From assembly GCA_016719395.1 (NCBI GenBank), contig JADJZF010000009.1, positions 124,001 through 188,000 of the forward strand: 64,000 bases of DNA, in the 5' to 3' direction. The notes beneath the pieces were generated by a model, which saw only the letters and a program-made list of their open reading frames with translations, searched no databases and was not told where the DNA came from. The DNA is from Candidatus Amarobacter glycogenicus. GTDB lineage: Bacteria; Chloroflexota; Dehalococcoidia; Tepidiformales; Tepidiformaceae. Position numbers and translations under genes: made by a program. Each line of letters begins with the position of its first letter. The stretch's first letter is position 1. Of the stretch, positions 8,479 through 17,786 are shown one piece after another.

Positions 8479-8506
8479 ACTATACGGTGTGGGGACAATG
8501 TGGGAA
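8479..8506 (-). promoter_or_regulatory. Promoter of the CoA-transferase gene
   Basis: On the minus strand TTCCCA (8506-8501) is followed after 16 nt by TATAGT (8484-8479), a 5/6 match to the -10 consensus. The start codon at 8443 gives a leader of roughly 30 nt with a Shine-Dalgarno site. Confidence 0.5.
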
Positions 8507-8684
8507 TGCGCAGGCGGGACCACTGGCGGCAAGCGGCTCGCCGTTCCAGACGTATCCCGGGTGCCCATGGTGCTCTGCGAGGGGATCCGAAAGACGGGCG
8601 GCGACGGGACAACACGAAGAGATTCGTCCGATGTCAAGGAAAAGACTGGTGTTTCTGTAAAGTGTTGTGGTACTGTACGCGTCC

Positions 8685-8830
8685 GGCTGAAAGTGGGGTA
8701 GCTACCGGCGGGGTACCCGACGCGAGATGAAAACGGGGCTTGATGCCATCTCCCATTGCATCAAGCCCCATGCTTCCCGAATGCTTCGGGTGAGCGTCCT
8801 TCCGGACTAGTAGCGCGCTCGGTTAGGTAG

Positions 8831-8846
<16 letters not shown>
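8685..8846. repeat. Long-range inverted repeat spanning the ftsZ 3' end
   Basis: GGCTGAAAG-TGGGGTAGCTACC (8685-8706) is mirrored by GGTAGCTACCTCCTTTCAGCC (8826-8846), with only a mismatch or two. The right arm contains the last codons and stop of ftsZ. Between the arms are the terminator stem, a CCCGAA/TTCGGG hairpin (8776-8790) and GTCC-ttcc-GGAC. The transcript end of the dcw cluster could fold as one multi-branched structure. Confidence 0.5.
8735..8769 (-). terminator. Intrinsic terminator of the dcw operon
   Basis: A perfect 12-bp stem GGGGCTTGATGC / GCATCAAGCCCC with an 11-nt loop. On the minus strand it is followed by GTTTTC. It lies about 60 nt after the ftsZ stop. The rest of 8507-8830 holds no credible gene; short plus-strand frames there look random. 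Confidence 0.75.
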
Positions 8847-10018
<1,172 letters not shown>

Positions 10019-10035
10019 TCCCTCTCCTTCGAGGT

Positions 10036-11286
10036 TTACTGGGGCATCAGCGCCCTCCCGAAAGATGCAAGCCGGCGGAACAACCCGCCGACGGGCACTT
10101 CGAATGAGGCTCCTCCTGCGCTTTCGAGTACGCGCTCACGGCCGCTGAGCGCATACTCAACGAGGCCGATAGAGGTGGAAAAGGCCGGCGTCCCGATGAG
10201 GTCGGAAAGGCCGGAGTAGCGGGCCGGCTGTCCGAGCCGGGCAGGGATGCCGAGACGAGCCTCGGCCACATCCGGGAATCCGCGCAGCTGGCTCGTGCCG
10301 CCCGTGAGGACGAGACCGGCAGCGAGCCGGTCGTAATAGCCGACGCGCTTCAGCTCGACCGCGACCATCTCGAGGATCTCCTCGCTCCGAGCCTGCAGGA
10401 TCTCGCAGACGTGGCGGACATCCACGGACTTTTTGGCCTGCGTGCCGAACGCCTGGATCTCGACCGTCTCGTGCATCGAAGAATCCGCGTACGCCGCGCC
10501 CACGGTGCACTTGAGGTGTTCGGCGGCTTCCCATGGACAGCGGAGGACTCGGGCGAGGTCGTTGGTCAGTTGGGAGCCAGCGATCGGCAGACAGGCGGTG
10601 TGAGCGATGCTGCCTTCATCGTAGACAGCGACGGACGTCGTGCTCCCGCCGATATCGACGAGGGCCACCCCCTGCTGGCGCTCCTGGTCCTCGAGCACGC
10701 TGGTCGCACTGGCAATGCACTCAAGGACGATGTCATCCACCTGGACGCCGGCGCCCTCCACACACTTCGTAAGGTTCTGGATGGCCGAAACCGCACCCGA
10801 GACGATGTGCACTTCGCAGTCGAGGCGCCCACCCCACATGCCAACCGGGTCCGAAACGGGTTCGGTGCCCTCAATCCAGTAGCCCCGCGGGACAACATGG
10901 ATCACCTGGCGGTTGGTCGGGATTGCGACCTGGCCCGCGCTATCGAGCACGCGTGAACGGTCGTCTTCCGTAATAGCACGGGACCGGTCCGGGATGGCGA
11001 TGATGCCCCGGTTGTTCTGCGATGAGATGTGGCCGCCGGAAATGCCGACGACTGCGCTGAGGATGCGCATACCACAGGCCTGCTCGGCTTTCTCCACCGC
11101 CACCCGGATCGCCTCGCGAGCGCTCTGGATGTTGTCGATGACGCCACGCGAAAGGCCGGCAGCGGGAGTGACGCCGACCCCGAGGATGCGCGTTTCCCCC
11201 TGGTCCCCGATGTCGCCGACGATGACGGCCACCTTGGTGGACCCCACATCGATTGCGGCAACCGTACTCCGACGTCTCATGTGCAT
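10036..11286 (-). CDS. ftsA: Cell division protein FtsA (actin-like)
   Basis: 416 residues. FtsA anchors FtsZ filaments to the membrane and recruits later division proteins. TVAAIDVGSTKVAVIVGDIG is the actin-fold phosphate-1 loop, VALVDIGGSTTSVAVYDEG is phosphate 2, and LVLTGGTSQLRGF the adenosine motif. Between them lies the 1C subdomain (VGISGGHISSQNNRG). The C-terminus (LFRRLASFGRALMPQ) is amphipathic with basic residues, as expected of the membrane-targeting helix. It follows ftsQ by 5 nt. Confidence 0.95.
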   Translation of the reverse strand: MHMRRRSTVAAIDVGSTKVAVIVGDIGDQGETRILGVGVTPAAGLSRGVIDNIQSAREAIRVAVEKAEQACGMRILSAVVGISGGHISSQNNRGIIAIPDRSRAITEDDRSRVLDSAGQVAIPTNRQVIHVVPRGYWIEGTEPVSDPVGMWGGRLDCEVHIVSGAVSAIQNLTKCVEGAGVQVDDIVLECIASATSVLEDQERQQGVALVDIGGSTTSVAVYDEGSIAHTACLPIAGSQLTNDLARVLRCPWEAAEHLKCTVGAAYADSSMHETVEIQAFGTQAKKSVDVRHVCEILQARSEEILEMVAVELKRVGYYDRLAAGLVLTGGTSQLRGFPDVAEARLGIPARLGQPARYSGLSDLIGTPAFSTSIGLVEYALSGRERVLESAGGASFEVPVGGLFRRLASFGRALMPQ

Positions 11287-11291
11287 GCTCC

Positions 11292-12188
11292 TTACTGCAG
11301 TACCGGCCGGTTGCCGTAGCGCAGGTCGATTGTGGTGTAGTTGATCCGCTGGGCCTGTGCTTCGGATTGAAGCGCGGCCCAGACGGAAAGCTTGTAGGGG
11401 ATCGAAGACGAATCGCCGAAGAGTGCCGTCTGGTTGTTGGTGGTCGTCACCTGGACGCCCTTGCCGGTGATGAAGGCGACCTCGGCGACCGTGGTCCCAA
11501 GCTGCCGCGGGAGCTTCTCGTAGATCTCGGCCGTGGCATCGACTGCCTGGTAGTCCACATGGTCACCGGTGATCCGGTTGCCCGGCTCGGAGCTCTTGAT
11601 GACGGGAGAACCCTCCGGAGCGGCGCCAACGCCGAGGACGACGCCCTCGCGGTCGATGGTGTAGCGCACGCCCGATTGCTCCCACGTGCCCCAGGCCTTG
11701 CGTTCCTCGACCACGATCCGGATGGAGTGCGGCCAGTCCCGTTCGATCTTCACCGAGTTCACCAGCGGCTGGGCGTAAAGGGCCTCCTGGGCTGCCGCCA
11801 GGTCCGCATCGAACATGCTCTCGCCGAGCAGGTCGACGGCTTCGACGACCGTGGTGTTCGAGATACGCTGGTTCCCAACCACCTGGATATCCGAGACCTT
11901 AAAGAACGGCGAAGTCCAGACCCAATAGCCTCCGTACACCGCCGCGGCCAGTGTCGCGACGGTGGCAGCCGTCCAGAGGAGCGCCTTCGAAGGGCGCCAC
12001 GAGAAGCCCGGCCTGTGGAATCGCGGTCCGCGCGGCCCGCGCGGACGCTCGGGCGGGCCGCCGACAACTACGCCGCGGTGGCGTTTCACGATGGTCTTGC
12101 CGATGACCTCACCGACCGCGGGGCGGTTGCGCTTGATGATTCGCCGGCCAGGCGAAGCCTTCGGCGGGCGATTCCGCTTGATGATCAT
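11292..12188 (-). CDS. ftsQ: FtsQ/DivIB division protein with basic repeat tail
   Basis: 298 residues. The cytoplasmic N-terminus (1-65) is strongly basic and contains IIKRNRP twice, then IVKRHRG. One membrane helix follows (about 70-90, LLWTAATVATLAAAVYGGYW). Next is a POTRA domain (FKVSDIQVVGNQRISNTTVV) and the FtsQ beta domain, ending IDLRYGNRPVLQ. FtsQ scaffolds the FtsB/FtsL complex outside the membrane. Its ATG overlaps the ddl stop as ATGA. The repeated basic tail is longer than usual and could bind DNA, membrane or partners. Confidence 0.9.
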   Translation of the reverse strand: MIIKRNRPPKASPGRRIIKRNRPAVGEVIGKTIVKRHRGVVVGGPPERPRGPRGPRFHRPGFSWRPSKALLWTAATVATLAAAVYGGYWVWTSPFFKVSDIQVVGNQRISNTTVVEAVDLLGESMFDADLAAAQEALYAQPLVNSVKIERDWPHSIRIVVEERKAWGTWEQSGVRYTIDREGVVLGVGAAPEGSPVIKSSEPGNRITGDHVDYQAVDATAEIYEKLPRQLGTTVAEVAFITGKGVQVTTTNNQTALFGDSSSIPYKLSVWAALQSEAQAQRINYTTIDLRYGNRPVLQ

Positions 12189-13234
12189 CTCGACCTCCGC
12201 TGGTGGCGAGCCAGGGCGAGCTCGAGGATCCGCGTCAACAAATCCGGGTAGGGTAGCCCGGAGGCTTCCCAGAGCTTGGGATACATGCTGATGCTGGTGA
12301 ACCCGGGGATGGTGTTCACCTCGTTCGCGATGAGTTTGTCGGCCGGCGTCAGGAAGAAGTCGACGCGGGCATAACCTTCACAGCCCATCACCTGGAACAT
12401 CCGGACGGCGAGACGGCGGATATCGCGTGCCACCCCCTCCGGGATCGGCGCCGGGATGTAGAGCTGAGTCGTCGACTGCTGCGAGTACTTGCTGTCGTAG
12501 TCATAGAAGTCCCGGTCCGGGACCACTTCGCCGACGATGCTCGCCTCGGGATGCTCGTTCCCAAGGACGGAGCACTCGACCTCGCGGCCAATCACGGCCT
12601 GTTCTACGACGGCCTTGTCGTCATAGGCGAAGGCGGCCTGGAACGCATCGGGCAAATCTTCACGCGAGCGGGCGCGGCTGACGCCGACGGAGGAGCCTCC
12701 ATTGGCTGGCTTTACAAAACAGGGGAAGCCGATCGCCTGGTCTATGAGAGCCATCGAATCATTCTGGGCAAGTGTATACTCCCATGATCTGATTACGGAA
12801 TAGCGTGCGACAGGAATTCCGGCCTCGCGGAACAAAGCTTTCATCAACGCCTTGTCCATGCCGATGGCACTGGCGGCAACGCCGCCCCCCGCGTAGGGGA
12901 CCCCGGCAATTTCGAGGAAGCCCTGGAGCGTCCCGTCCTCGCCGTACGTGCCGTGGACCAGCGGGAAAGCAACGTCGCACGAAGCGAGCGCAGCCAGCGC
13001 TTCCGAGGCGGCAAGCACCGGTCCGCCCTCGTCCGTGAACGCGCGCTGGCCCGCATCGAGTGCGGCAACGGTCTCCCCAGGCGTCAGCCAGTTCCCGGAC
13101 CGGGAGACCCCGATCGGCACGACATCCCAGCGCTCCCGATCCAGGGCCGCGATCACAGAGCGGGCGCTCGTCACGCTCACTTCGTGTTCCCCGGAACGGC
13201 CGCCAAGGATGACCGCCACCCGTTGCTTCGCCAT
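12185..13234 (-). CDS. ddl: D-alanine--D-alanine ligase
   Basis: 349 residues, ATP-grasp ligase making the D-Ala-D-Ala dipeptide that MurF uses. Landmarks are VAVILGGRSGEHEVSVTSA, FPLVHGTYGEDGTLQGFLE, CFVKPANGGSSVGVSRA for ATP binding, and the metal site GYARVDFFL...NEVNTIPGFT. All are intact. The ATG at 13234 shares bases with the murB stop (TGATG). A GTG two codons earlier is possible but less likely. It ends in an ATGA overlap with ftsQ. Confidence 0.95.
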   Translation of the reverse strand: MAKQRVAVILGGRSGEHEVSVTSARSVIAALDRERWDVVPIGVSRSGNWLTPGETVAALDAGQRAFTDEGGPVLAASEALAALASCDVAFPLVHGTYGEDGTLQGFLEIAGVPYAGGGVAASAIGMDKALMKALFREAGIPVARYSVIRSWEYTLAQNDSMALIDQAIGFPCFVKPANGGSSVGVSRARSREDLPDAFQAAFAYDDKAVVEQAVIGREVECSVLGNEHPEASIVGEVVPDRDFYDYDSKYSQQSTTQLYIPAPIPEGVARDIRRLAVRMFQVMGCEGYARVDFFLTPADKLIANEVNTIPGFTSISMYPKLWEASGLPYPDLLTRILELALARHQRRSR

Positions 13235-14142
13235 CACCACGCCCCCACAAATTCGACTTCGGGTTCGAGCGCGACGCCGAACTGTTCACTGACACGGCGC
13301 TGGGCCTCGGCGATAAGCCACGCGACATCGGCTGCGGAGGCGTTGCCTTCGTTCACGAAGAAGTTGCAGTGCTTGTCGGAAATCGCCGCTTCGCCTCGTC
13401 GCATGCCCCGCATCCCGACGGCGTCGATGAGCTTCCACGCAGGCGAATCCGGGGGGTTCTTGAAGGTTGACCCGGCGTTGCGACCGCGCGGTTGCGCGCC
13501 CAGCCGCTTCTCATCGAACGCGGCCGCCCGGGCAAGGAGCGTCGGGGCATCGCCGGCCGAAAGCTCTACTTCTGCTTCAAGGACGGCTTTCCCACCAACC
13601 TGCCCACGCGTGAAGGCACTCCCGCGGTAGACCATCCCGAGGTCAGCCGCATCGACCCACTGGTCGCCATCACCGGGGAGCTGGAGGCGCACACGGCGCA
13701 GGACATCGGCGAGGCAGCCGCCATACGCGCCGGCGTTGTAGACAACAGCGCCGCCGATGGTGCCCGGGATGCCGACTGCCCAGGTGAGACCTTCGAGGCC
13801 GGTCCGGCACATCTTGCGGGCGAATGCTGCGAAACTGGCGCCGCTTTCGACGCGGACGATGAGGTCATCGTGCGCTTCGCCCCGGGCACGGTTGTCGAGC
13901 ACCAACCCCCGGATGCCCGCATCGGCAACGAGAATGTTGCTGCCGCTGCCGAGTACGAAGACGGGCACGCCGGCGCTGTGGGCGGCATTCGTCGCACGAG
14001 CGAGCGCATCCGCGCTGCGGACCGTAAGGAAGAGATCGGCCGGCCCACCGATCCCGAACGTCGTGTGCCTCGCCAGGTTCTCCGAGCGGCGCAGTTCGCC
14101 AAATGGCGAAAGAGTCGTTGCCAGCGTTTCGATGGCGCTCAC
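13234..14142 (-). CDS. murB: UDP-N-acetylenolpyruvoylglucosamine reductase
   Basis: 302 residues; FAD enzyme that reduces the MurA product to UDP-MurNAc. HTTFGIGGPADLF and VLGSGSNILVAD form the FAD site. GIPGTIGGAVVYNAGAYGG is the glycine-rich signature. The catalytic Ser is in RNAGSTFKNP and the final Glu in EPEVEFVG. The length and the shortened loop around YRGSAF fit the type II MurB class. It overlaps murC by 4 nt. Confidence 0.95.
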   Translation of the reverse strand: MSAIETLATTLSPFGELRRSENLARHTTFGIGGPADLFLTVRSADALARATNAAHSAGVPVFVLGSGSNILVADAGIRGLVLDNRARGEAHDDLIVRVESGASFAAFARKMCRTGLEGLTWAVGIPGTIGGAVVYNAGAYGGCLADVLRRVRLQLPGDGDQWVDAADLGMVYRGSAFTRGQVGGKAVLEAEVELSAGDAPTLLARAAAFDEKRLGAQPRGRNAGSTFKNPPDSPAWKLIDAVGMRGMRRGEAAISDKHCNFFVNEGNASAADVAWLIAEAQRRVSEQFGVALEPEVEFVGAW

Positions 14143-15512
14143 CGCAAGAGCTCCAGCAGTTTCGGCCCAACTTCAACGACATCGCCCGCTCCGATCGTGA
14201 AGACCACATCACCGCGACGGGCGAGCGCGCGAGCCTTCGCCGCCGCATCGTCGAAGTCGCTGGCATAGACGGTCTCGACACCCCGGATCGCCGCAGCCAG
14301 GTCCGCCGCGGAATACCCGGGTAGCGGCTTCTCGCGGGCAGCATAGGTCTCGAGCACCACGAGGGCGCTGAGCCCGTCCCAACAGGTCAGCCAATCGTCC
14401 CAAAGGTAGGAGATGCGGCTGTAGGTGTGCGGCTGGTGGATGCCGATGATGCGACGTTCAGGGAACGCGCGCAGGCCCGCGGCGATGGTCGCCTTCACCT
14501 CGCTTGGGTGGTGGGCGTAGTCGTCCATCACCAGCACGCCCCCGGCCTCTCCGATGCGCTCGAAGCGCCGCCGCGCGCCACGAAAAGTCGCGACCGCGGC
14601 GGCGATGGTGTCGAACGGGACATCGAGGTGGAGGCATGCTGCCGTCGCGGCGAGTGCGTTGCGGACGAAGTGCTCGCCGGGGACTTTCGCGTGCATGCGG
14701 CCGATCGGCGTGCCGCCGCGCGTCACCTCGAAGTCCGCGCCGCCGTCCGACATGCGGACTTCCCCGGCCATCCAGTAGCGGACGCCCTCGATGCCGTACG
14801 TCTCCTGCCGGACCGGGTCGTCGCCGAGGATGTCCGAGACTTCGCGCGCTCCGGGGTCATCGGCACAGGCGAGGATGATGCCGCCTTCCGTCACCTTCTT
14901 TCCGAACTCGACGAACGCCTGCCGGTAGGCGGCTGCGGTGCCGTAGTAGTCGAGGTGGTCCGGCTCGACATTCAGGATGATGGCGATGTCGGGCGTGTAC
15001 TCGTGGAAGGCTCGCTTGTACTCGTCCGCCTCGACGACGCATATGTCGCCCTTGCCCCAGGAGGCATGGCCGCCGAGGTCGAGACTTTCGCCGCCGAGGA
15101 GGTACATCGGTTCGCGGCCGGCACTGACCAGGATGTGCGCGATCAGGCTGGAAGTCGTCGTCTTTCCGTGCGCGCCGGAGACGGCGACCACCCGCTTCCC
15201 CTCCATCAACCGGGCGACCATTTCAGCGCGCAGGAGGACGGGGATGCCCCGCCGCCTGGCTTCGCCCAGTTCCGGGTTGTCATCGGCGGCGGCGGCGGTG
15301 GTGACAACCAACGCCGTACCCACCGGCACGTTCGCCGCCGCATGCCCATAGGAGACCGTTGCGCCCATCGCGGCGAGCTTCTCGGTCAGCGACGAAGGCC
15401 GGAGGTCGCTCCCGGAAACGGCGACACCCTGCTCGCGCAGCAATTGCCCGATCGCCGACATATGGATGCCGCCGATACCGATGAGGTGCACGGGGCCACG
15501 AGTCTCGGTCAT
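14139..15512 (-). CDS. murC: UDP-N-acetylmuramate--L-alanine ligase
   Basis: 457 residues; adds the first amino acid to UDP-MurNAc. HLIGIGGIHMSAIGQLL is the N-terminal UDP-binding domain; VAVSGAHGKTTTSSL is the ATP loop. EADEYKRAFHEYTPDIAIILN and NVEPDHLDYY carry the metal and Mg-ATP residues, and DDYAHHPSEVKATI marks the C-terminal domain. All key motifs are present. Overlaps of 4 nt at each end couple it to murG and murB. Confidence 0.96.
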   Translation of the reverse strand: MTETRGPVHLIGIGGIHMSAIGQLLREQGVAVSGSDLRPSSLTEKLAAMGATVSYGHAAANVPVGTALVVTTAAAADDNPELGEARRRGIPVLLRAEMVARLMEGKRVVAVSGAHGKTTTSSLIAHILVSAGREPMYLLGGESLDLGGHASWGKGDICVVEADEYKRAFHEYTPDIAIILNVEPDHLDYYGTAAAYRQAFVEFGKKVTEGGIILACADDPGAREVSDILGDDPVRQETYGIEGVRYWMAGEVRMSDGGADFEVTRGGTPIGRMHAKVPGEHFVRNALAATAACLHLDVPFDTIAAAVATFRGARRRFERIGEAGGVLVMDDYAHHPSEVKATIAAGLRAFPERRIIGIHQPHTYSRISYLWDDWLTCWDGLSALVVLETYAAREKPLPGYSAADLAAAIRGVETVYASDFDDAAAKARALARRGDVVFTIGAGDVVEVGPKLLELLR

Positions 15513-16602
15513 TTCCGGGCGACCTCCAGGACAACGCCGGCGATGGCTCCGGCCGCATCTGGCCGCGCGAGCGCCCGAGCGGACTCACGCATCGTTTCGA
15601 GGCGCTCCGGAGACAGCAGCAGTTCGCTGACGCGGGAGGCGAGGCCCGCCACTTCGGTTTCTTCCAGCACGATTGCGGCACCCGCATCGGCGAGCCAGCG
15701 GGCGTTGTTCCGCTGGTGGCCGCCCGCGTAGGTCGCGGGGATGAGGATCGAAGGCAGAGCGGCGGCCGGGACTTCGCCGAGCACCGAAGCGCCGGCGCGG
15801 AAAACACCGAGGTCGGCGGCGACCATGAGTTCGGGAAGATCATCGCGAAACGCGGCGACTCGGTAGCGGGGGCGAAGGGCGCCCGGGAGTGCCGCACACG
15901 CGGCTTGAGCAGCGGCCAACCCGGCGGCCCCTGTGACGTGGTGGACCACCGCCAGCGAGAGCAGTGATTCGAGCCCGGCGAGGACGGCGTTATTGATCGC
16001 GGTCGCGCCCTGTGTGGCCCCCGCGACGACGACCAGCCTCTCGGAGGGATCGGCTCCGAACTTCAGGCGGGCCGCGGCGCGGTCCGTCGCGAAGAAGCTG
16101 GCGCGCACCGGGTAGCCGGTGACGACCGTCTTCTTGCGCGGCAGGAACTCGAGGGCGGCCTCGGTGGTCGTGGTCATCCGGGTCGCGAGCAGGCGTTCGG
16201 CCTTCACCGCCCATCCGGGATGTACGTCTGGCAGGTAGACAACGAGCGGCCTGCGCAGGAGCCGGGCCGCGAGGCTGCCCGGGAAGCTCCCGTAGCCACC
16301 GGTGCTGAAGACCGCATCCGGCTTGAACGCCCGCAACGCGCGGGTGGCCGCGAACGCGCCCTGGAGAAGCCGCCATGCGGACCGCGCCAATCCGAGCGGC
16401 CCGCGACCGCGCACAGCAGCCGAAGGGACCGTGACAAAACGGACGTGCGCGGCCTCGACACGGGCCCGTTCGCCGCGGTCATCCGGGCCGAAGAAGCAGA
16501 CCTCGGCCGTGCCGCCCAGGCGGGCCTGCACGGCCTCCATCACGGCCAGCGCCGGGATGATGTGGCCTCCTGTGCCGCCGCCGGTGAGTGCGCGAGCCTC
16601 AA
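15509..16602 (-). CDS. murG: MurG (UDP-GlcNAc transferase to lipid I), apparent frameshift near start
   Basis: GT28 enzyme that makes lipid II on the cytoplasmic face. The body is clear: LTGGGTGGHIIPALAVMEAV, FTHGGYGSFPG-like VFSTGGYGSFPG, VVAGATQGATAINNAV, and FRAGASVLGEVPAAALPSIL. The natural start is TTG at 16602: it overlaps the ftsW stop (TTGA) and has AGGAGG at 8 nt. But that TTG is one base out of frame with the body. Adding one base in the first codons would give the usual MRLA-x-LTGGG start. In-frame GTG 16663 and TTG 16639 would give odd extensions inside ftsW. I read it as a one-base loss, most likely a sequence error. Confidence 0.85.
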
Positions 16603-17786
16603 GCGTCCGGCCTCCTGCGCACGACCCGGCGCGTATCAACCGGGTGCTTCTCGAAGTAGCCACCGCGGTCGGTGCCGAAGCGAGAGATGCTCAACAGGAC
16701 GCCGATCGCCAGCAATACGGACGCGAGGGCATTGGAACCGAAACTCAAGAACGGCAGCGGCACGCCGGTAAGCGGGATGGTGCGAGTGATGCCGCCGATG
16801 TTGAGGAGGGCCTGCACGGTGATCCACGTCGTGATCCCGGTAGCGATCAATTGCCCGAAATCATCACGGGCGCGCCGGGCGACCTGGAAACCCCGGATCA
16901 TGAGGAGCATGTAGAGGCCGAGGAACGCCAGCGTCGCGATGAGGCCCAGTTCTTCACCCACGATCGCGAAGACGCCGTCTGTGTGGCTCTCCGGGATATA
17001 GAAGAACTTCGCCCGGCTCGCACCGAGGCCGAGCCCATGAATCCCTCCGTTTCCCATCGCGATCAGAGACTGGAGTGTCTGGAAGCCGTTGCCCTGTGGG
17101 TCGGATTCGGCGCTAAAGAACGCCGACAAACGGTCCGCGCGGTATCCGGCCGCCGTCGCCAGGAATGCCAGCGAAGCGAAACCGGTGACGGCCAGGGCCG
17201 TCATCTGGGCGATGGATGCCCCCGCGACGTAGAACATCGTCACCGTGATGACGAGGATGATGAGCGTCGTCCCCAGGTTCGGCTGGAGCATGATCAGGAC
17301 GCTCACCGAACCAATGATGGCCACGAACGGCAGGAGGCCATGCTCAAAGGAGCGGACCGAGTCACCCTTCGAAGCGAGCCAGGCGGCCAGGTAGATGATG
17401 ACGGAAAGCTTGGCGAACTCGGCCGGCTGAATCGTCAACTCCCCGACGCCAATCCAGCGACGGGCGCCCCCGCCGGAAATACCGATCACCAGCACCGCCA
17501 CGAGCAGCGCGATCGTCACGGTCATGATCGGCACAGCGAGCGGCCGTAGCCGGCGGTAATCGGTGCGGGCCATGCCAAACATCAAGACCGCTCCGCCCGC
17601 CGCCCACACCATCTGGCGTACGACGTAGTAGTAGGGGTCACCGAACTCGACAAGGCCCGTCACGAAGCTCGCTGAGTAGACGACGACGAATCCGGCGATC
17701 GTCAGCGCCGTCGTAAGGGCGAGGATTGCGTAGTCGGGGCGCCCGGCAGTCCATTTACCGGTCTGAGATTGCTGGATGGCGGCTAT
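16599..17786 (-). CDS. ftsW: FtsW septal peptidoglycan polymerase (SEDS), likely ATA start
   Basis: SEDS-family glycosyltransferase that works with FtsI at the septum. About ten membrane helices. Landmarks: GGGARRWIGVGELTIQPAEF, SKGDSVRSFEHGLLP, VGEELGLIATLAFLG and PFLSFGSNALASVLLAIG. The first ordinary start codon (GTG 17663) would cut through the first helix. The frame upstream codes DYAILALTTALTIAGFVVVY, a good first helix, back to an ATA at 17786. This ATA overlaps the murD stop as ATAG and has GAGGAGGT 6 nt before it, so I place the start there (395 residues). Confidence 0.9.
   Translation of the reverse strand: MAAIQQSQTGKWTAGRPDYAILALTTALTIAGFVVVYSASFVTGLVEFGDPYYYVVRQMVWAAGGAVLMFGMARTDYRRLRPLAVPIMTVTIALLVAVLVIGISGGGARRWIGVGELTIQPAEFAKLSVIIYLAAWLASKGDSVRSFEHGLLPFVAIIGSVSVLIMLQPNLGTTLIILVITVTMFYVAGASIAQMTALAVTGFASLAFLATAAGYRADRLSAFFSAESDPQGNGFQTLQSLIAMGNGGIHGLGLGASRAKFFYIPESHTDGVFAIVGEELGLIATLAFLGLYMLLMIRGFQVARRARDDFGQLIATGITTWITVQALLNIGGITRTIPLTGVPLPFLSFGSNALASVLLAIGVLLSISRFGTDRGGYFEKHPVDTRRVVRRRPDA

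Noticed and set aside
8459..8730. Plus-strand frames of 80-88 residues
   Set aside because: They overlie the CoA-transferase promoter and the inverted repeat, with no ribosome site or protein-like pattern.
14427..15731. 434-residue plus-strand frame over murC/murG
   Set aside because: Shadow of murC; no start site or domain.
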